In this document: piece by piece, positions 15,880 through 24,234 of the stretch
How positions within the stretch are numbered: the stretch's first letter is position 1
Layout: each line of letters starts with the position of its first letter
Assembly: GCA_036489885.1 (NCBI GenBank)
Contig: DASXEW010000003.1
Location: 1,426,001 to 1,490,000, forward strand
Length of the DNA: 64,000 bases
Source of the DNA: Candidatus Baltobacteraceae bacterium
GTDB taxonomy: Bacteria > Vulcanimicrobiota > Vulcanimicrobiia > Vulcanimicrobiales > Vulcanimicrobiaceae
Direction: 5' to 3'
Notes under the pieces: model-generated
Told to the model about the DNA's origin: nothing
Database searches by the model: none
What the model saw: only the letters and a program-made list of their open reading frames with translations
Made by a program: the position numbers and the translations under genes

Positions 15880-17274
15880 ATGACGACCCTGACCGCGTCC
15901 CCGGCACGCCAGTTGATCACGCGACGCCTTGCGGAGTATGCCGTGAACCTTGGGTTCACCGATCTTCCGGCAGCGACCGTAGAGAAGACGAAGCAGGCGA
16001 TCCTCGACCTTTTGGGGATCGCGATCCGCGCAAGCATTGCGGGCGAATCGAGCGACGTCGTCCTACGGGTCGTCGACTCGCTGGGGAGCGCCGGGAAAGC
16101 GACCGGGATTGGAATCGGTCCGCGCTATCAAGCGCACTACGCCGCGCTATTGAACGGAACGTTCGCGCACACGCTGGATTTCGATGACACGCACGAGGGC
16201 GGCTCGATCCACCCGGGGGCACCCGCGATTACGGCCACGCTGGCGGTTGCCGAGGAGATGCGCGCCTCCGGCGCGCGGCTGATTGCGGCCGTCGTCGCGG
16301 GCTACGACGCGACCGTTCGCATCGCGGAAGCTGCGGATCCGGCGGCGCACTACGATCGCGGTTTTCATCCGACCGCGACCTGCGGGACGTTTGGGGCGAC
16401 GGCCGCCGTCGCAAACGTCGCGAACGCGAGCGCCGATGTCCTCGAAAACGCTTTCGGGATAAATGGAAGCCAATCCGCCGGCTCTTTACAATTTCTGGAA
16501 AATGGCGCTTGGAACAAGCGGATCCACACGGGACTCACCGCGCACAACGCAATCCTGGCGTTTCGTTTTGCCCGGGCGGGAGCCGTCGGCGCTCGCGATG
16601 CGCTCGAGGGACGCTCGGGATTTTTCCGCGGATACACCGACGGCGCGGACGTCGAACACGTGGTTCGCACGCTCGGAGAACGGTTCGCCGTCGACGAGAC
16701 CGCATTCAAGCCGTATCCTTCGTGCCGTTACTCGCACGCAGCCATCGACGTGATTCGCGAGATCGTCGCTGAAGCGAACCTGAAGCCCGAAGCCGTCACC
16801 GCGATTCGCATCGGCCTGCCGCGCAAGGGCATGGATCTTATCGGCGTCCCTGAGGACGCGAAACGTGCGCCGCGTTCGATCGTCGACGGACAATTCAGCA
16901 TGTTCTTTCTCGCGGCGGTCGCGCTGCTGCACGGGCGCATGACCTGGGATGACTATAAGTTGCTCGGAAATGCGGACGTCGCGCGAACGATCGAGCGAAT
17001 CGAAGTGCGCTTGGATCCCGAGATCGAAGCACGTTTCCCAACCATGGCTGCGAGCGTCGAGATCGATGCGAACGGCACTACCACGCGGCGGATCAACTGG
17101 ACGCCGAAGGGCGAACCCGACAAGCCGCTTTCGTGGGACGAAGTCGAAGCCAAGTTCCTCAGCTTGGCGCGCGCAGTCTACGACGATGCGCACTGCGCGC
17201 GGATCGTCGAGACGGTGCGCGGTCTCGAACTTCTGGACGAAGTCGGTGAGCTGACGACGCTACTCGGCAGATGA
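15880..17274 (+). CDS. MmgE/PrpD family protein, second copy
   Basis: A 464-residue protein homologous to the one at 158-1492 but well diverged. Shared motifs: 'HTLDFDDTHEGGSIHPG' near residues 95-112 and 'FKPYPSCRYSH'. The start ATG 15880 has AAAGGAGG at 15867-15874. Its stop overlaps the start of the acyl-CoA dehydrogenase. Family members dehydrate or decarboxylate small carboxylic acids. Coupling with an acyl-CoA dehydrogenase and facing a liv-type importer suggests a short acid-degradation module. Confidence 0.85.
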   Translation: MTTLTASPARQLITRRLAEYAVNLGFTDLPAATVEKTKQAILDLLGIAIRASIAGESSDVVLRVVDSLGSAGKATGIGIGPRYQAHYAALLNGTFAHTLDFDDTHEGGSIHPGAPAITATLAVAEEMRASGARLIAAVVAGYDATVRIAEAADPAAHYDRGFHPTATCGTFGATAAVANVANASADVLENAFGINGSQSAGSLQFLENGAWNKRIHTGLTAHNAILAFRFARAGAVGARDALEGRSGFFRGYTDGADVEHVVRTLGERFAVDETAFKPYPSCRYSHAAIDVIREIVAEANLKPEAVTAIRIGLPRKGMDLIGVPEDAKRAPRSIVDGQFSMFFLAAVALLHGRMTWDDYKLLGNADVARTIERIEVRLDPEIEARFPTMAASVEIDANGTTTRRINWTPKGEPDKPLSWDEVEAKFLSLARAVYDDAHCARIVETVRGLELLDEVGELTTLLGR

Positions 17275-18419
17275 CGATCGACCAAGACGTCCTCGCGCAA
17301 ATCCGGCGCTTCGCCGAGACGGAAATACGTCCGGTTGCGCACGATCTCGAAGCACGCAACGAATATCCGGCCGCGCTTGTCGCGCGCATGCGCGAGATGG
17401 GGCTGTTCGGTGCGATCGTTCCGGAAGCGTACGGCGGCGCAGGCCTCAACGTCAGCACGTACGCTGCGGTCATCGAAGAGATGGCGCGCGTGTGGATGTC
17501 GATCACCGGCGTGCTCAACAGCCATCTGATCATGTGCTACGACATCCTCACGGGTGGAACCGAGCGTCAACGTAAGGCGTGGCTGCCGGCCTTGAGCGAC
17601 GGTACGAAGCATGGCGGCATCATGCTGAGCGAGCCGGAGGCGGGGAGCGATTTGCAAGCAATTCGCGTCACCGCGCGCCGCGACGGCGATTCGTATCTGA
17701 TCCGCGGAACGAAGATGTGGGTTACGAACGGCCGCACCGGCAACACATTTCTCGTGCTCGCGAAAACGGATACCGAGGTGCGGCCGCGTCATCGCGGCAT
17801 CAGCCTCTTCATTGTCGAAAAAGACAAGGGACCGGGGTTTACCGTCAGCCGCGACATCGACAAGCTCGGGTACCGCGCGCTTGATACGTGTGAGGTTGTC
17901 TTCGACGATTATCGTGTCCCCGCGGAAAATCTGCTCGGCGAACAAGAAGGCTTGGGTTTCAAGCAGATCATGAGCGGACTCGAGCTCGGGCGCATCAACA
18001 TTGCCGCTCGCGGTGTCGGCATCGCGCAAGCCGCACTTGACGAGGCCGTCAAGTATTCACAGCAGCGCGAGACCTTCGGAAAGCCGATCTGGCAACATCA
18101 GGCAATTGCGCTCAAGCTTGCTGACATGGTGACGACCGTGAACGCGGCGCGTCTCTTGACCTACGCGGCGGCGGAGCGAAAAGATCGTGGAGAGCGCTGC
18201 GACATGGAAGCCGGAATGGCCAAGCTCTTTGCAACCGAAACGGCGATGACGTGCTCGCTCGAGTCAATGCGCATCCACGGCGGTTACGGCTACACCAAGG
18301 AGTTCGACGTCGAGCGTTTCTTCCGTGACGTGCCCTTGTTGATCATCGGCGAGGGCACAAACGAAATTCAGAAGACGATCATCGCCCGCCAGCTCATCGA
18401 GCGAAACACGATCTCGTAA
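17271..18419 (+). CDS. Acyl-CoA dehydrogenase
   Basis: A 382-residue FAD enzyme that introduces the 2,3 double bond in acyl-CoA. Seen: 'LSEPEAGSD' (residues 119-127) and 'MWVTNG' of the middle beta domain, 'QQRETFGKPI' and 'IHGGYGYTKE' in the helical domain, and the catalytic glutamate E361 in 'IIGEGTNEIQ', the medium/short-chain position. ATG 17271 overlaps the MmgE/PrpD stop. No electron-transfer flavoprotein gene lies nearby. Confidence 0.9.
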   Translation: MTIDQDVLAQIRRFAETEIRPVAHDLEARNEYPAALVARMREMGLFGAIVPEAYGGAGLNVSTYAAVIEEMARVWMSITGVLNSHLIMCYDILTGGTERQRKAWLPALSDGTKHGGIMLSEPEAGSDLQAIRVTARRDGDSYLIRGTKMWVTNGRTGNTFLVLAKTDTEVRPRHRGISLFIVEKDKGPGFTVSRDIDKLGYRALDTCEVVFDDYRVPAENLLGEQEGLGFKQIMSGLELGRINIAARGVGIAQAALDEAVKYSQQRETFGKPIWQHQAIALKLADMVTTVNAARLLTYAAAERKDRGERCDMEAGMAKLFATETAMTCSLESMRIHGGYGYTKEFDVERFFRDVPLLIIGEGTNEIQKTIIARQLIERNTIS

Positions 18420-18438
18420 GCCGGCGGGCCCGTCAGTG

Positions 18439-18777
18439 TTACGGTTGGCGCGGAAGGTTGTGTTTTGTGTAGTCGATCCGCTGCGAGTTATTGTTGAGCT
18501 CGTGGTTGATCTGATGATACTGCCCGGCCGTCAAGTGGCCGTCGTTGTGGCGCAGATCGTAGCGGCGCTGGGCATTGACGGCGTCCAGATGATTCTCGTC
18601 GCGCCGGTATTTGCCGTAGGTTAACGAGCCGTTGCGCACGCCCTGGTTGATACGGGCTTGCTGGTTGTGCTCGCGATTATAAACCTCGCCGGCTTGCACC
18701 GCGAGCGGCAACATCGACGCGACCAGCATGCTTGATGTGAGGCTGGCAAGCAAAACCTTACCGAAGAATGTCTTCAT
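18439..18777 (-). CDS. Small exported protein with two related helical repeats
   Basis: A 112-residue protein with a signal peptide (about 29 residues, 'VQAGEV'). The mature part is polar and contains two copies of a similar unit: 'RINQGVRNGSLTYGKYRR' and 'LRHNDGHLTAGQYHQINHE', each with a G-x-L-T turn between helices. Similar small periplasmic proteins of unknown function occur in many proteobacteria and acidobacteria. It lies alone; I see no partner. Confidence 0.65.
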   Translation of the reverse strand: MKTFFGKVLLASLTSSMLVASMLPLAVQAGEVYNREHNQQARINQGVRNGSLTYGKYRRDENHLDAVNAQRRYDLRHNDGHLTAGQYHQINHELNNNSQRIDYTKHNLPRQP

Positions 18778-18861
18778 ATCCCGAGTTTGCGCTTTGCGGC
18801 GAAAAAGACAACGCTTCGGGCGCGCATTCTAAGGGCGCCTTTAACGCGCCTTAAGGGCGGT

Positions 18862-19596
18862 CTAATCCCGGAATTCGAAAAAGCCTTCGTACCCGCGTAC
18901 GAAGACCGATAGCAAATCCGGCGGCAGCGTAAAATTGCCGTTCTCGCTTTGCATCTCACCCAGCTGCGAGCGATGCGCGAGAACCGCGCGCTGCTTGCGC
19001 CCCAGCACCGAGGCGATATCGAGTTTCCAAACCGTCGGCGCAAGTTCGTCGCAGATTGCTTCTGTAAGCGGCCCGATCCAAACGGGATATTCGAGGATGC
19101 GAGGCGCGCGCTTCATCTGTCGCACCGCAGAACGAACGATGTGCCAGGTTGCGGTGTGGTCCGCGTTCGAGTCGCCGCGAAAAGGAATGATGAGCGTGCT
19201 CGGGTTGAGTGTCTCGAGCACCGAGCTAACGTGTTTTACGATTGCCGGAAACGCACTGACCGGGTCGCTCGCAACTTTACCGTCGGGGTAATCGAGAAAC
19301 TGCACGTCTGCCGGCGTCACACCCAGCTCTTGCACCGCGGTCATGACCTCGATCTTGCGCATGCTGATAAACGCTTCGCGCGTAAACTCTTTCGAGTTCG
19401 GATGCGAGTTGCCGCCGTCACTTACGACGACGATCGAAACCGGCTGCTTGTTACGGTGGAGCAGCGCAATGAGCCCGCCGCACGCTAAAGTTTCGTCGTC
19501 CGGGTGCGGCGCGACGATCGTGGTTGGGCCGAATGCATTGAGCGATTTGTGCGGGAGCTCTGTGCCGCCGAACGTAACATGAGCTTCCCTCAACAT
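18862..19596 (-). CDS. PIG-L/LmbE family deacetylase
   Basis: A 244-residue metal-dependent deacetylase. The zinc motif 'HPDDE' is at residues 31-35 and a second ligand region 'DSNADHTATWH' lies near 145. Family enzymes remove N-acetyl groups from GlcNAc-type sugars or thiol cofactors. With the acetamido-sugar genes further along, a role in sugar modification is possible but it is not in their operon. It stands alone, divergent from the response regulator. Confidence 0.85.
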   Translation of the reverse strand: MLREAHVTFGGTELPHKSLNAFGPTTIVAPHPDDETLACGGLIALLHRNKQPVSIVVVSDGGNSHPNSKEFTREAFISMRKIEVMTAVQELGVTPADVQFLDYPDGKVASDPVSAFPAIVKHVSSVLETLNPSTLIIPFRGDSNADHTATWHIVRSAVRQMKRAPRILEYPVWIGPLTEAICDELAPTVWKLDIASVLGRKQRAVLAHRSQLGEMQSENGNFTLPPDLLSVFVRGYEGFFEFRD

Positions 19597-19690
19597 AGCG
19601 AAGCACGAGGCTACACGTCCGGAGTCCAGAAATCGTCAAGGAATATATGAGGAAAATCGCCGTCATTTCGCCAAGCGCCCGGGTGAAATA

Positions 19691-20368
19691 ATGCGAATTC
19701 TTATCGTTGAAGACGATCAACGCATCGCGAGTCCGGTTGCGGATGATTTGCGATTGCAACAGCACGTGGTCGACGTAACGAGCGACGGACGCGACGGTCT
19801 CAACTACGCGCTCGCCGGCTCTTACGATCTCATGCTTCTCGACATCATGTTGCCGGGAATCGACGGACTCACGATCTGTCGCAAACTGCGCGATGCCGGC
19901 GATCAAGCCATGATTCTCATCATTACGGCGCGCGATGCAATTGAAGACAAGGTTGCGACTCTCGATGCCGGGGCCGACGACTACGTCGTCAAGCCGTTCG
20001 ATCTCGCGGAGCTGAGCGCGCGCGTGCGCGCGGTGTCACGGCGTACGCGCGAATCGCGCCCGATGGTCTTGGAGCGCGGACCGCTCTCGCTCGATCCGAA
20101 GAGCGCACGAGTAACGTTTGAGGGAAAGCACGTGCCGCTCACGCGCACGGAACACGCGATCCTCGAGACACTGATGCGCAATTCAGACCAGATATTCACC
20201 AGCTCGATGCTGCTCGACCGCGTCGTCACATTCGACGTCGGCAGCGGAACGGGTTCGATCAAAACGCACATCGCAAACCTGCGCCGCAAGCTCCGCGCCG
20301 CAGGATGCACCGATCCGATCGAGACCGTCTACGGTCTGGGGTATCGCTTAAGCGATCTCGGAGCCTAA
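19691..20368 (+). CDS. OmpR-family response regulator
   Basis: A 225-residue regulator. The receiver has the acidic pair in 'VEDDQ' (E7, D8, D9), phospho-acceptor D51 in 'LLDIMLPG' and the conserved Lys in 'VVKPFD'. A winged-helix DNA-binding domain follows. It should be phosphorylated by the kinase encoded convergently at 20365-21603, whose 3' end overlaps it by 4 bases. Targets are unknown; the nearby polysaccharide genes are candidates. Confidence 0.9.
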   Translation: MRILIVEDDQRIASPVADDLRLQQHVVDVTSDGRDGLNYALAGSYDLMLLDIMLPGIDGLTICRKLRDAGDQAMILIITARDAIEDKVATLDAGADDYVVKPFDLAELSARVRAVSRRTRESRPMVLERGPLSLDPKSARVTFEGKHVPLTRTEHAILETLMRNSDQIFTSSMLLDRVVTFDVGSGTGSIKTHIANLRRKLRAAGCTDPIETVYGLGYRLSDLGA

Positions 20369-21603
20369 GTTAGTGACGGTGGGCGGCGCGGTAGCGTAAT
20401 CGTAAAGGTGCTGCCGGCTGCAAGGCGGCTCGTTACGAGGATGCGTCCGCCGTGACGTTCGGCGAGCGCGCGTGCAATCGCAAGCCCCAGTCCGCTTCCT
20501 CCGTCGTTGACGCGTGAAGGTGCGGCGCGCCAGAAGCGATCGAAGATGCGATCCAGATGTTCGGCCGCGATGCCGATTCCGCTGTCTTCAACCGAGACCT
20601 GAACGTTGACCGGATCGCCGCTACAGGAAATGATGACCGAACCATGTTCGGGCGTGTAACGGATCGCGTTCTCGACGAGATTCGCAATGATGCGCGAAAC
20701 CTGTTCTGGATTGCCGATCACTTGGCCGCCGGCGCCCGGATGAATCGCGAGCTTGATCGACTTTGCGGCGGCCGAATCTTTGTAGCGTTCGCAGATTTCC
20801 CGGACGATCGCATCGACGTGCACGGTGAACATCTCGCGCTCGAGCGAACGGCCTGCGCGCGCCAGAATCAGCAAATCGTCGACCAGCCGGTTCATGTCCT
20901 TGGCAGTCGCGGCGATCGACGTCAGACGGTTCTTCGTTTGTTCCGACATGTCGGGCGCTTCGTGTAGCGCGACCGCGGCGGTGGTTGAAAGTGCGGTAAG
21001 CGGGCTGCGCAGCTCGTGCGACGCGTCGGCCGTAAATTCACGCAGACGCTCGTAGCTGGCTTCGGTGCGCTCGAGCGATGCGCGTGCCAGCATCGATCCG
21101 CCGACGCTCGCAGCGAGAATCGCGAGCAGCGAGCCGAACATGATGCCGAGATCGAGCGCGCCGACACCTTGCGCAAACGCGTCGCTCGTCAGCGCAGCAC
21201 GCACGTACCCCACGTCTTGATGTTCCTGGTTCTGCAGGTAGATCGTGTAGGTTTCCAAGCGCTTGCCGCCCGCGCCGGTCAACGCGAACCGGCCGAGCTG
21301 CGGCGGAACATATGAGGGCGGCCCATGTCCGCGGCGCGTCACGAGCCGCTTCTGCGAATCAAACCATTCGAGCCCTTCGATTTTGGGATCGACGTCGAAA
21401 CCGCCCAGCGAGTGTTCGTTGACGACGAAGCCGCCCGGTACGAAGTCGGTCGCAGCTTCGCCGGCACGCGCCAGCGTCGAAAGCCGGTTTGTCGCTTGCT
21501 GCTGCACGATCGATTCGAACGAGAAGCGAACCGCCGCGGCAAAGATTATGATAACGACTGCAAAGGCGCCCAAATAAGACGCGAACAGCCGGCGCTCGAG
21601 CAC
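20365..21603 (-). CDS. Sensor histidine kinase
   Basis: A 412-residue membrane kinase: one transmembrane segment near residues 10-27, a sensor region, a second segment near 150-170, then a dimerisation domain with phospho-His H196 in 'DASHELRSPL', and an ATPase domain with N-box 'NLVENAIRYTP', 'DSGIGI' and 'GSGLGLAIA'. Start GTG 21603. There is no clear HAMP domain. It overlaps its probable partner regulator tail to tail, which is unusual since such pairs are normally co-transcribed. Confidence 0.9.
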   Translation of the reverse strand: MLERRLFASYLGAFAVVIIIFAAAVRFSFESIVQQQATNRLSTLARAGEAATDFVPGGFVVNEHSLGGFDVDPKIEGLEWFDSQKRLVTRRGHGPPSYVPPQLGRFALTGAGGKRLETYTIYLQNQEHQDVGYVRAALTSDAFAQGVGALDLGIMFGSLLAILAASVGGSMLARASLERTEASYERLREFTADASHELRSPLTALSTTAAVALHEAPDMSEQTKNRLTSIAATAKDMNRLVDDLLILARAGRSLEREMFTVHVDAIVREICERYKDSAAAKSIKLAIHPGAGGQVIGNPEQVSRIIANLVENAIRYTPEHGSVIISCSGDPVNVQVSVEDSGIGIAAEHLDRIFDRFWRAAPSRVNDGGSGLGLAIARALAERHGGRILVTSRLAAGSTFTITLPRRPPSLT

Positions 21604-21704
21604 GCTATATTCCCCCCAGCGGCATCATCGGTTTGCTGGTGGTTCGACGCCTCGACCGCGTCCCTCCAGGCCAGCGCCTGGGGCCGTCGAAAGTGGGCCG
21701 CATC

Positions 21705-22772
21705 ATGAACGGCCAGACGCTGCAGCCGCTCGTAATCGAGCCGAAGGAGACCACCGCTATCTGGGGTGGCGATGCCCTCGTCAAAGCCTACGGAAAGAAG
21801 GGCGATCCGAACGCGACCCTCGGCGAATCGTGGGAGTGCTGGGACGAGAACACGATCCGGAGCGGACCTTACGCTGGAAAGTCGATCGCGGAATTGCGCG
21901 CGTTGCTCGGCAAACGCCTCATGGGGACGCTCGAGACCGGACGCATCTTCCCGGTTCTCACGAAAATCATCGATGCGCGCAAGAACCTGTCGGTGCAGGT
22001 CCATCCCGACGATGCCTACGCGCAACGAGTCGAGCACGAGCCGTTCGGTAAGACCGAATGTTGGGTGATCCTCGAAGCGCAGCCGGGCGCAGAGCTCGTC
22101 CTTGGTTGGACCAAGGCAACAACGCGCGAAGAATACGAACGCCGCGTCAAAGATGGAACGCTCGGCGATATCTTGCGCCGCGTTCCGGTCAAACCGAACG
22201 ACGCATTTTATCTTCCGTCCGGAACGTTGCACGCAATCGGCGAAGGCATTCAGCTCTTCGAGACGCAGCAGGCCAGCGATTTAACCTACCGGATCTTCGA
22301 TTGGAATCGTGTCGGTCCGGATGGGAAGCCGCGCCAGCTGCACGTTGAAAAAGCCGGCGACGTTTTGAACTACGGCGCGGGAACTACGGCGCAGACCACG
22401 CATCTGAAATATGACGTCGACGGTATTCGCGCGGAAGCATTCATCGCAGATCCGCGTTTCGTCGTTGAGCGTATTAGCGTTTCGGGTGCAAAGGCAACGC
22501 TGCGGCCTGACGGCGAGCCGATCATCGTGATGACGCTGGACAATTCCATGACGCTCGTCACCGGTGAGTCGATGACGCAGCTCGAGCGTTGGACGACGGT
22601 GCTCGTTCCGGCCGAGCTCGGTTCGGTCGACGTGCTGGGCGGTTCGGCGCTTTGCGTCACCCCCAATCGCGAGGTGTTTGTGCGCCGCCTCGAGCGCGCG
22701 AGTGTCTCCGGCGCGCAGCGCGATGCATTTCTCGCGCAGTTCGAGCCAAAGAGTTTGCAATCCCGAGCGTAA
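21705..22772 (+). CDS. manA: Class I mannose-6-phosphate isomerase
   Basis: A 355-residue zinc isomerase linking fructose-6-P and mannose-6-P. Zinc-ligand motif 'QVHPDD' at residues 98-103, 'GKTECWVIL' near 113 and 'YLPSGTLHAIG' near 171 are all present. I prefer ATG 21705 to the in-frame ATG 21633, because the domain starts there. It supplies mannose precursors and fits the polysaccharide locus that follows. Its last codons and stop lie in the first of three 29-base tandem repeat units. Confidence 0.88.
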   Translation: MNGQTLQPLVIEPKETTAIWGGDALVKAYGKKGDPNATLGESWECWDENTIRSGPYAGKSIAELRALLGKRLMGTLETGRIFPVLTKIIDARKNLSVQVHPDDAYAQRVEHEPFGKTECWVILEAQPGAELVLGWTKATTREEYERRVKDGTLGDILRRVPVKPNDAFYLPSGTLHAIGEGIQLFETQQASDLTYRIFDWNRVGPDGKPRQLHVEKAGDVLNYGAGTTAQTTHLKYDVDGIRAEAFIADPRFVVERISVSGAKATLRPDGEPIIVMTLDNSMTLVTGESMTQLERWTTVLVPAELGSVDVLGGSALCVTPNREVFVRRLERASVSGAQRDAFLAQFEPKSLQSRA

Positions 22773-22862
22773 CGCGGCCATTTTTGTCATCTCTAGCGTA
22801 GCCCCGCCGTTCTTGTCATCCCGAGCGTAGCTTGCGCAAAGCGCAAGCGTAGTCGAGGGACC
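22760..22862 (+). repeat. Three 29-base tandem units plus hairpin: intergenic repeat, copy 2
   Basis: The block ATCCCGAGCGTA (middle copy ATCTCTAGCGTA) recurs at 22760, 22789 and 22818 with an exact 29-base period. The third unit continues into a CTTGCGC-AAA-GCGCAAG hairpin (22831-22847) and then CGTAGTCGAGGGACC. GTCATCCCGAGCGTAG and CGTAGTCGAGGGACC are shared with the element at 6598-6641. The first unit contains the manA stop codon. Confidence 0.8.
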
Positions 22863-22883
22863 GAGAGAATCCTCAGCCATACT

Positions 22884-22901
22884 GTGGTTCGGCCGAACCA
22901 C
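22884..22901. repeat. Perfect 18-base palindrome
   Basis: GTGGTTCGGCCGAACCAC reads the same on both strands. It lies between the repeat block after manA and the sugar transferase start at 23035. It could be an operator for a dimeric regulator or a hairpin; there is no U-tract. The rest of the 22863-23034 stretch shows nothing clear. Confidence 0.6.
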
Positions 22902-23034
22902 CACAACATGCACGCTTGCTCGGGATCGAACGTGCGCCCGGCCAATCCGGCACTGCGACTTCCAGTTGCGGGACCGAGGGCGTTGAGCCATTTGGCTCTC
23001 GCGTCTCCGGCGGCGAGCCGCTTACGCTGGCAGC

Positions 23035-24234
23035 GTGGCCACGGCAGCTCCGCAACTAATCTCGAGTCCGCAGCTTGGACGCCTCTCGCGTCCATGGATC
23101 ATTACGCTGCTCTCGGCCGACATTCTCGGTTTCGTACTCTCCGCGTTTCTCGGTGCGCGTATCGCGCAAGCCGTCGCACACGAGACGCTCGATGCGTCGC
23201 GTGTCGCGCTCTCCGTCATCGTCTATGTTGCGTTGTGGCTGTGGCTGTTCAACCTGCTGGGGTTATACGAACGGTCGTTCGCCATGACGATCCAAGATGA
23301 GATCTACGCAACGATTGCGGCATTGTCGCTTGGAATCGCCCCGCAGCTCATCTTGTTCACGCTCGTGCCTTCCTTGTCGTCATCGCGGTTGGTTCTCCTA
23401 ACCTCCCTTGGACTCTCGATCGCAACGGTGACGACCATGCGCGCAATCGCACACCGGGCACGAGAAGTCGAGCTCCTCGCACGCGAACGTCGGGTCGCAC
23501 TGGTCGGAAACGCGGCACGATTGCGGGCTGCGTGCGAAGAGCTTGCGCTCGTTCCGAATACGCACATCCTTTCGATTCCGATCGACGACCTCGATCTGGA
23601 TCTCGCCACGACGGTAGCCTTCGAAGAGCTGTGGTGGTTCGTGAAGCTCCTGCGTTGGGAGTGCGACACGCTGATCTTCGCGGACGTTCCCGACCCGCGC
23701 CATGTGCCGTCATTGCTTGCAGCCGCCCGCAAATGGGGTCTGCAGATCGCATTTGCGATGCCACGCATTCGCGCTTACGGTTACCAACTGCGTACGGAGA
23801 TGCTCGGTCATCAAGCCCTGATCTTGCCGCGTCCCGTTCGGATTTCTACGTCCGCGGCGCGCCTTGTCAAACGCACCGCCGATGTGTGCGGCGCGGCGTT
23901 CACGCTGCCGTTTGCACCGCGCATCGCACTGCAAGTGTTCCGCGGCGAATTGGCGCTCGTTGGTCCGCGTAAGCACGATCCGGATGTCGCCGAATCGGCG
24001 CGTGCCTTCAACCCGCGTTACGTCGAGCGTGAGCTTGTGCGTCCCGGTCTCACCGGTTGGGCGCAAGTTCACGGCGCAAACTCGAGCGACGAGCGCGAAC
24101 TCGCGTACGATCTGTTCTACGTTGAGAATTGGGGTTTGGTTCTGGACGCCTATGTCATCGTCAAAGCGGCGGCCGGACTCGTGCGCAAAGCGGCGATCGC
24201 GTCGCACAAGTATTTCGCCGACCAGCTCGGATAG
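23035..24234 (+). CDS. Polyprenyl-phosphate sugar transferase homologue lacking the catalytic centre
   Basis: A 399-residue membrane protein, start GTG 23035. The N-terminal membrane domain ('QDEIYATIAALSLGI...QLILFTLVPSLS') closely parallels residues 90-140 of the 473-residue transferase at 50593. The C-terminal part resumes at 'FRGELALVGPRK', 'RPGLTGWAQVHG' and 'DLFYVENW'. Between them (near 23940) about 75 residues are missing in frame. This segment holds the 'KFRSM' motif and the acidic pair of 'DELPQL' in the paralogue, needed for phospho-sugar transfer. It is probably inactive as an initiating enzyme. It may regulate, scaffold or be decaying. Its 3' end is overlapped by 85 bases by the next, opposite gene. 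Confidence 0.8.
   Translation: MATAAPQLISSPQLGRLSRPWIITLLSADILGFVLSAFLGARIAQAVAHETLDASRVALSVIVYVALWLWLFNLLGLYERSFAMTIQDEIYATIAALSLGIAPQLILFTLVPSLSSSRLVLLTSLGLSIATVTTMRAIAHRAREVELLARERRVALVGNAARLRAACEELALVPNTHILSIPIDDLDLDLATTVAFEELWWFVKLLRWECDTLIFADVPDPRHVPSLLAAARKWGLQIAFAMPRIRAYGYQLRTEMLGHQALILPRPVRISTSAARLVKRTADVCGAAFTLPFAPRIALQVFRGELALVGPRKHDPDVAESARAFNPRYVERELVRPGLTGWAQVHGANSSDERELAYDLFYVENWGLVLDAYVIVKAAAGLVRKAAIASHKYFADQLG

Noticed and set aside
22760-22862. The repeat after manA as an insertion-sequence remnant
   Set aside because: No transposase fragment, terminal inverted repeats or target duplication could be seen; it looks like an intergenic repeat instead.
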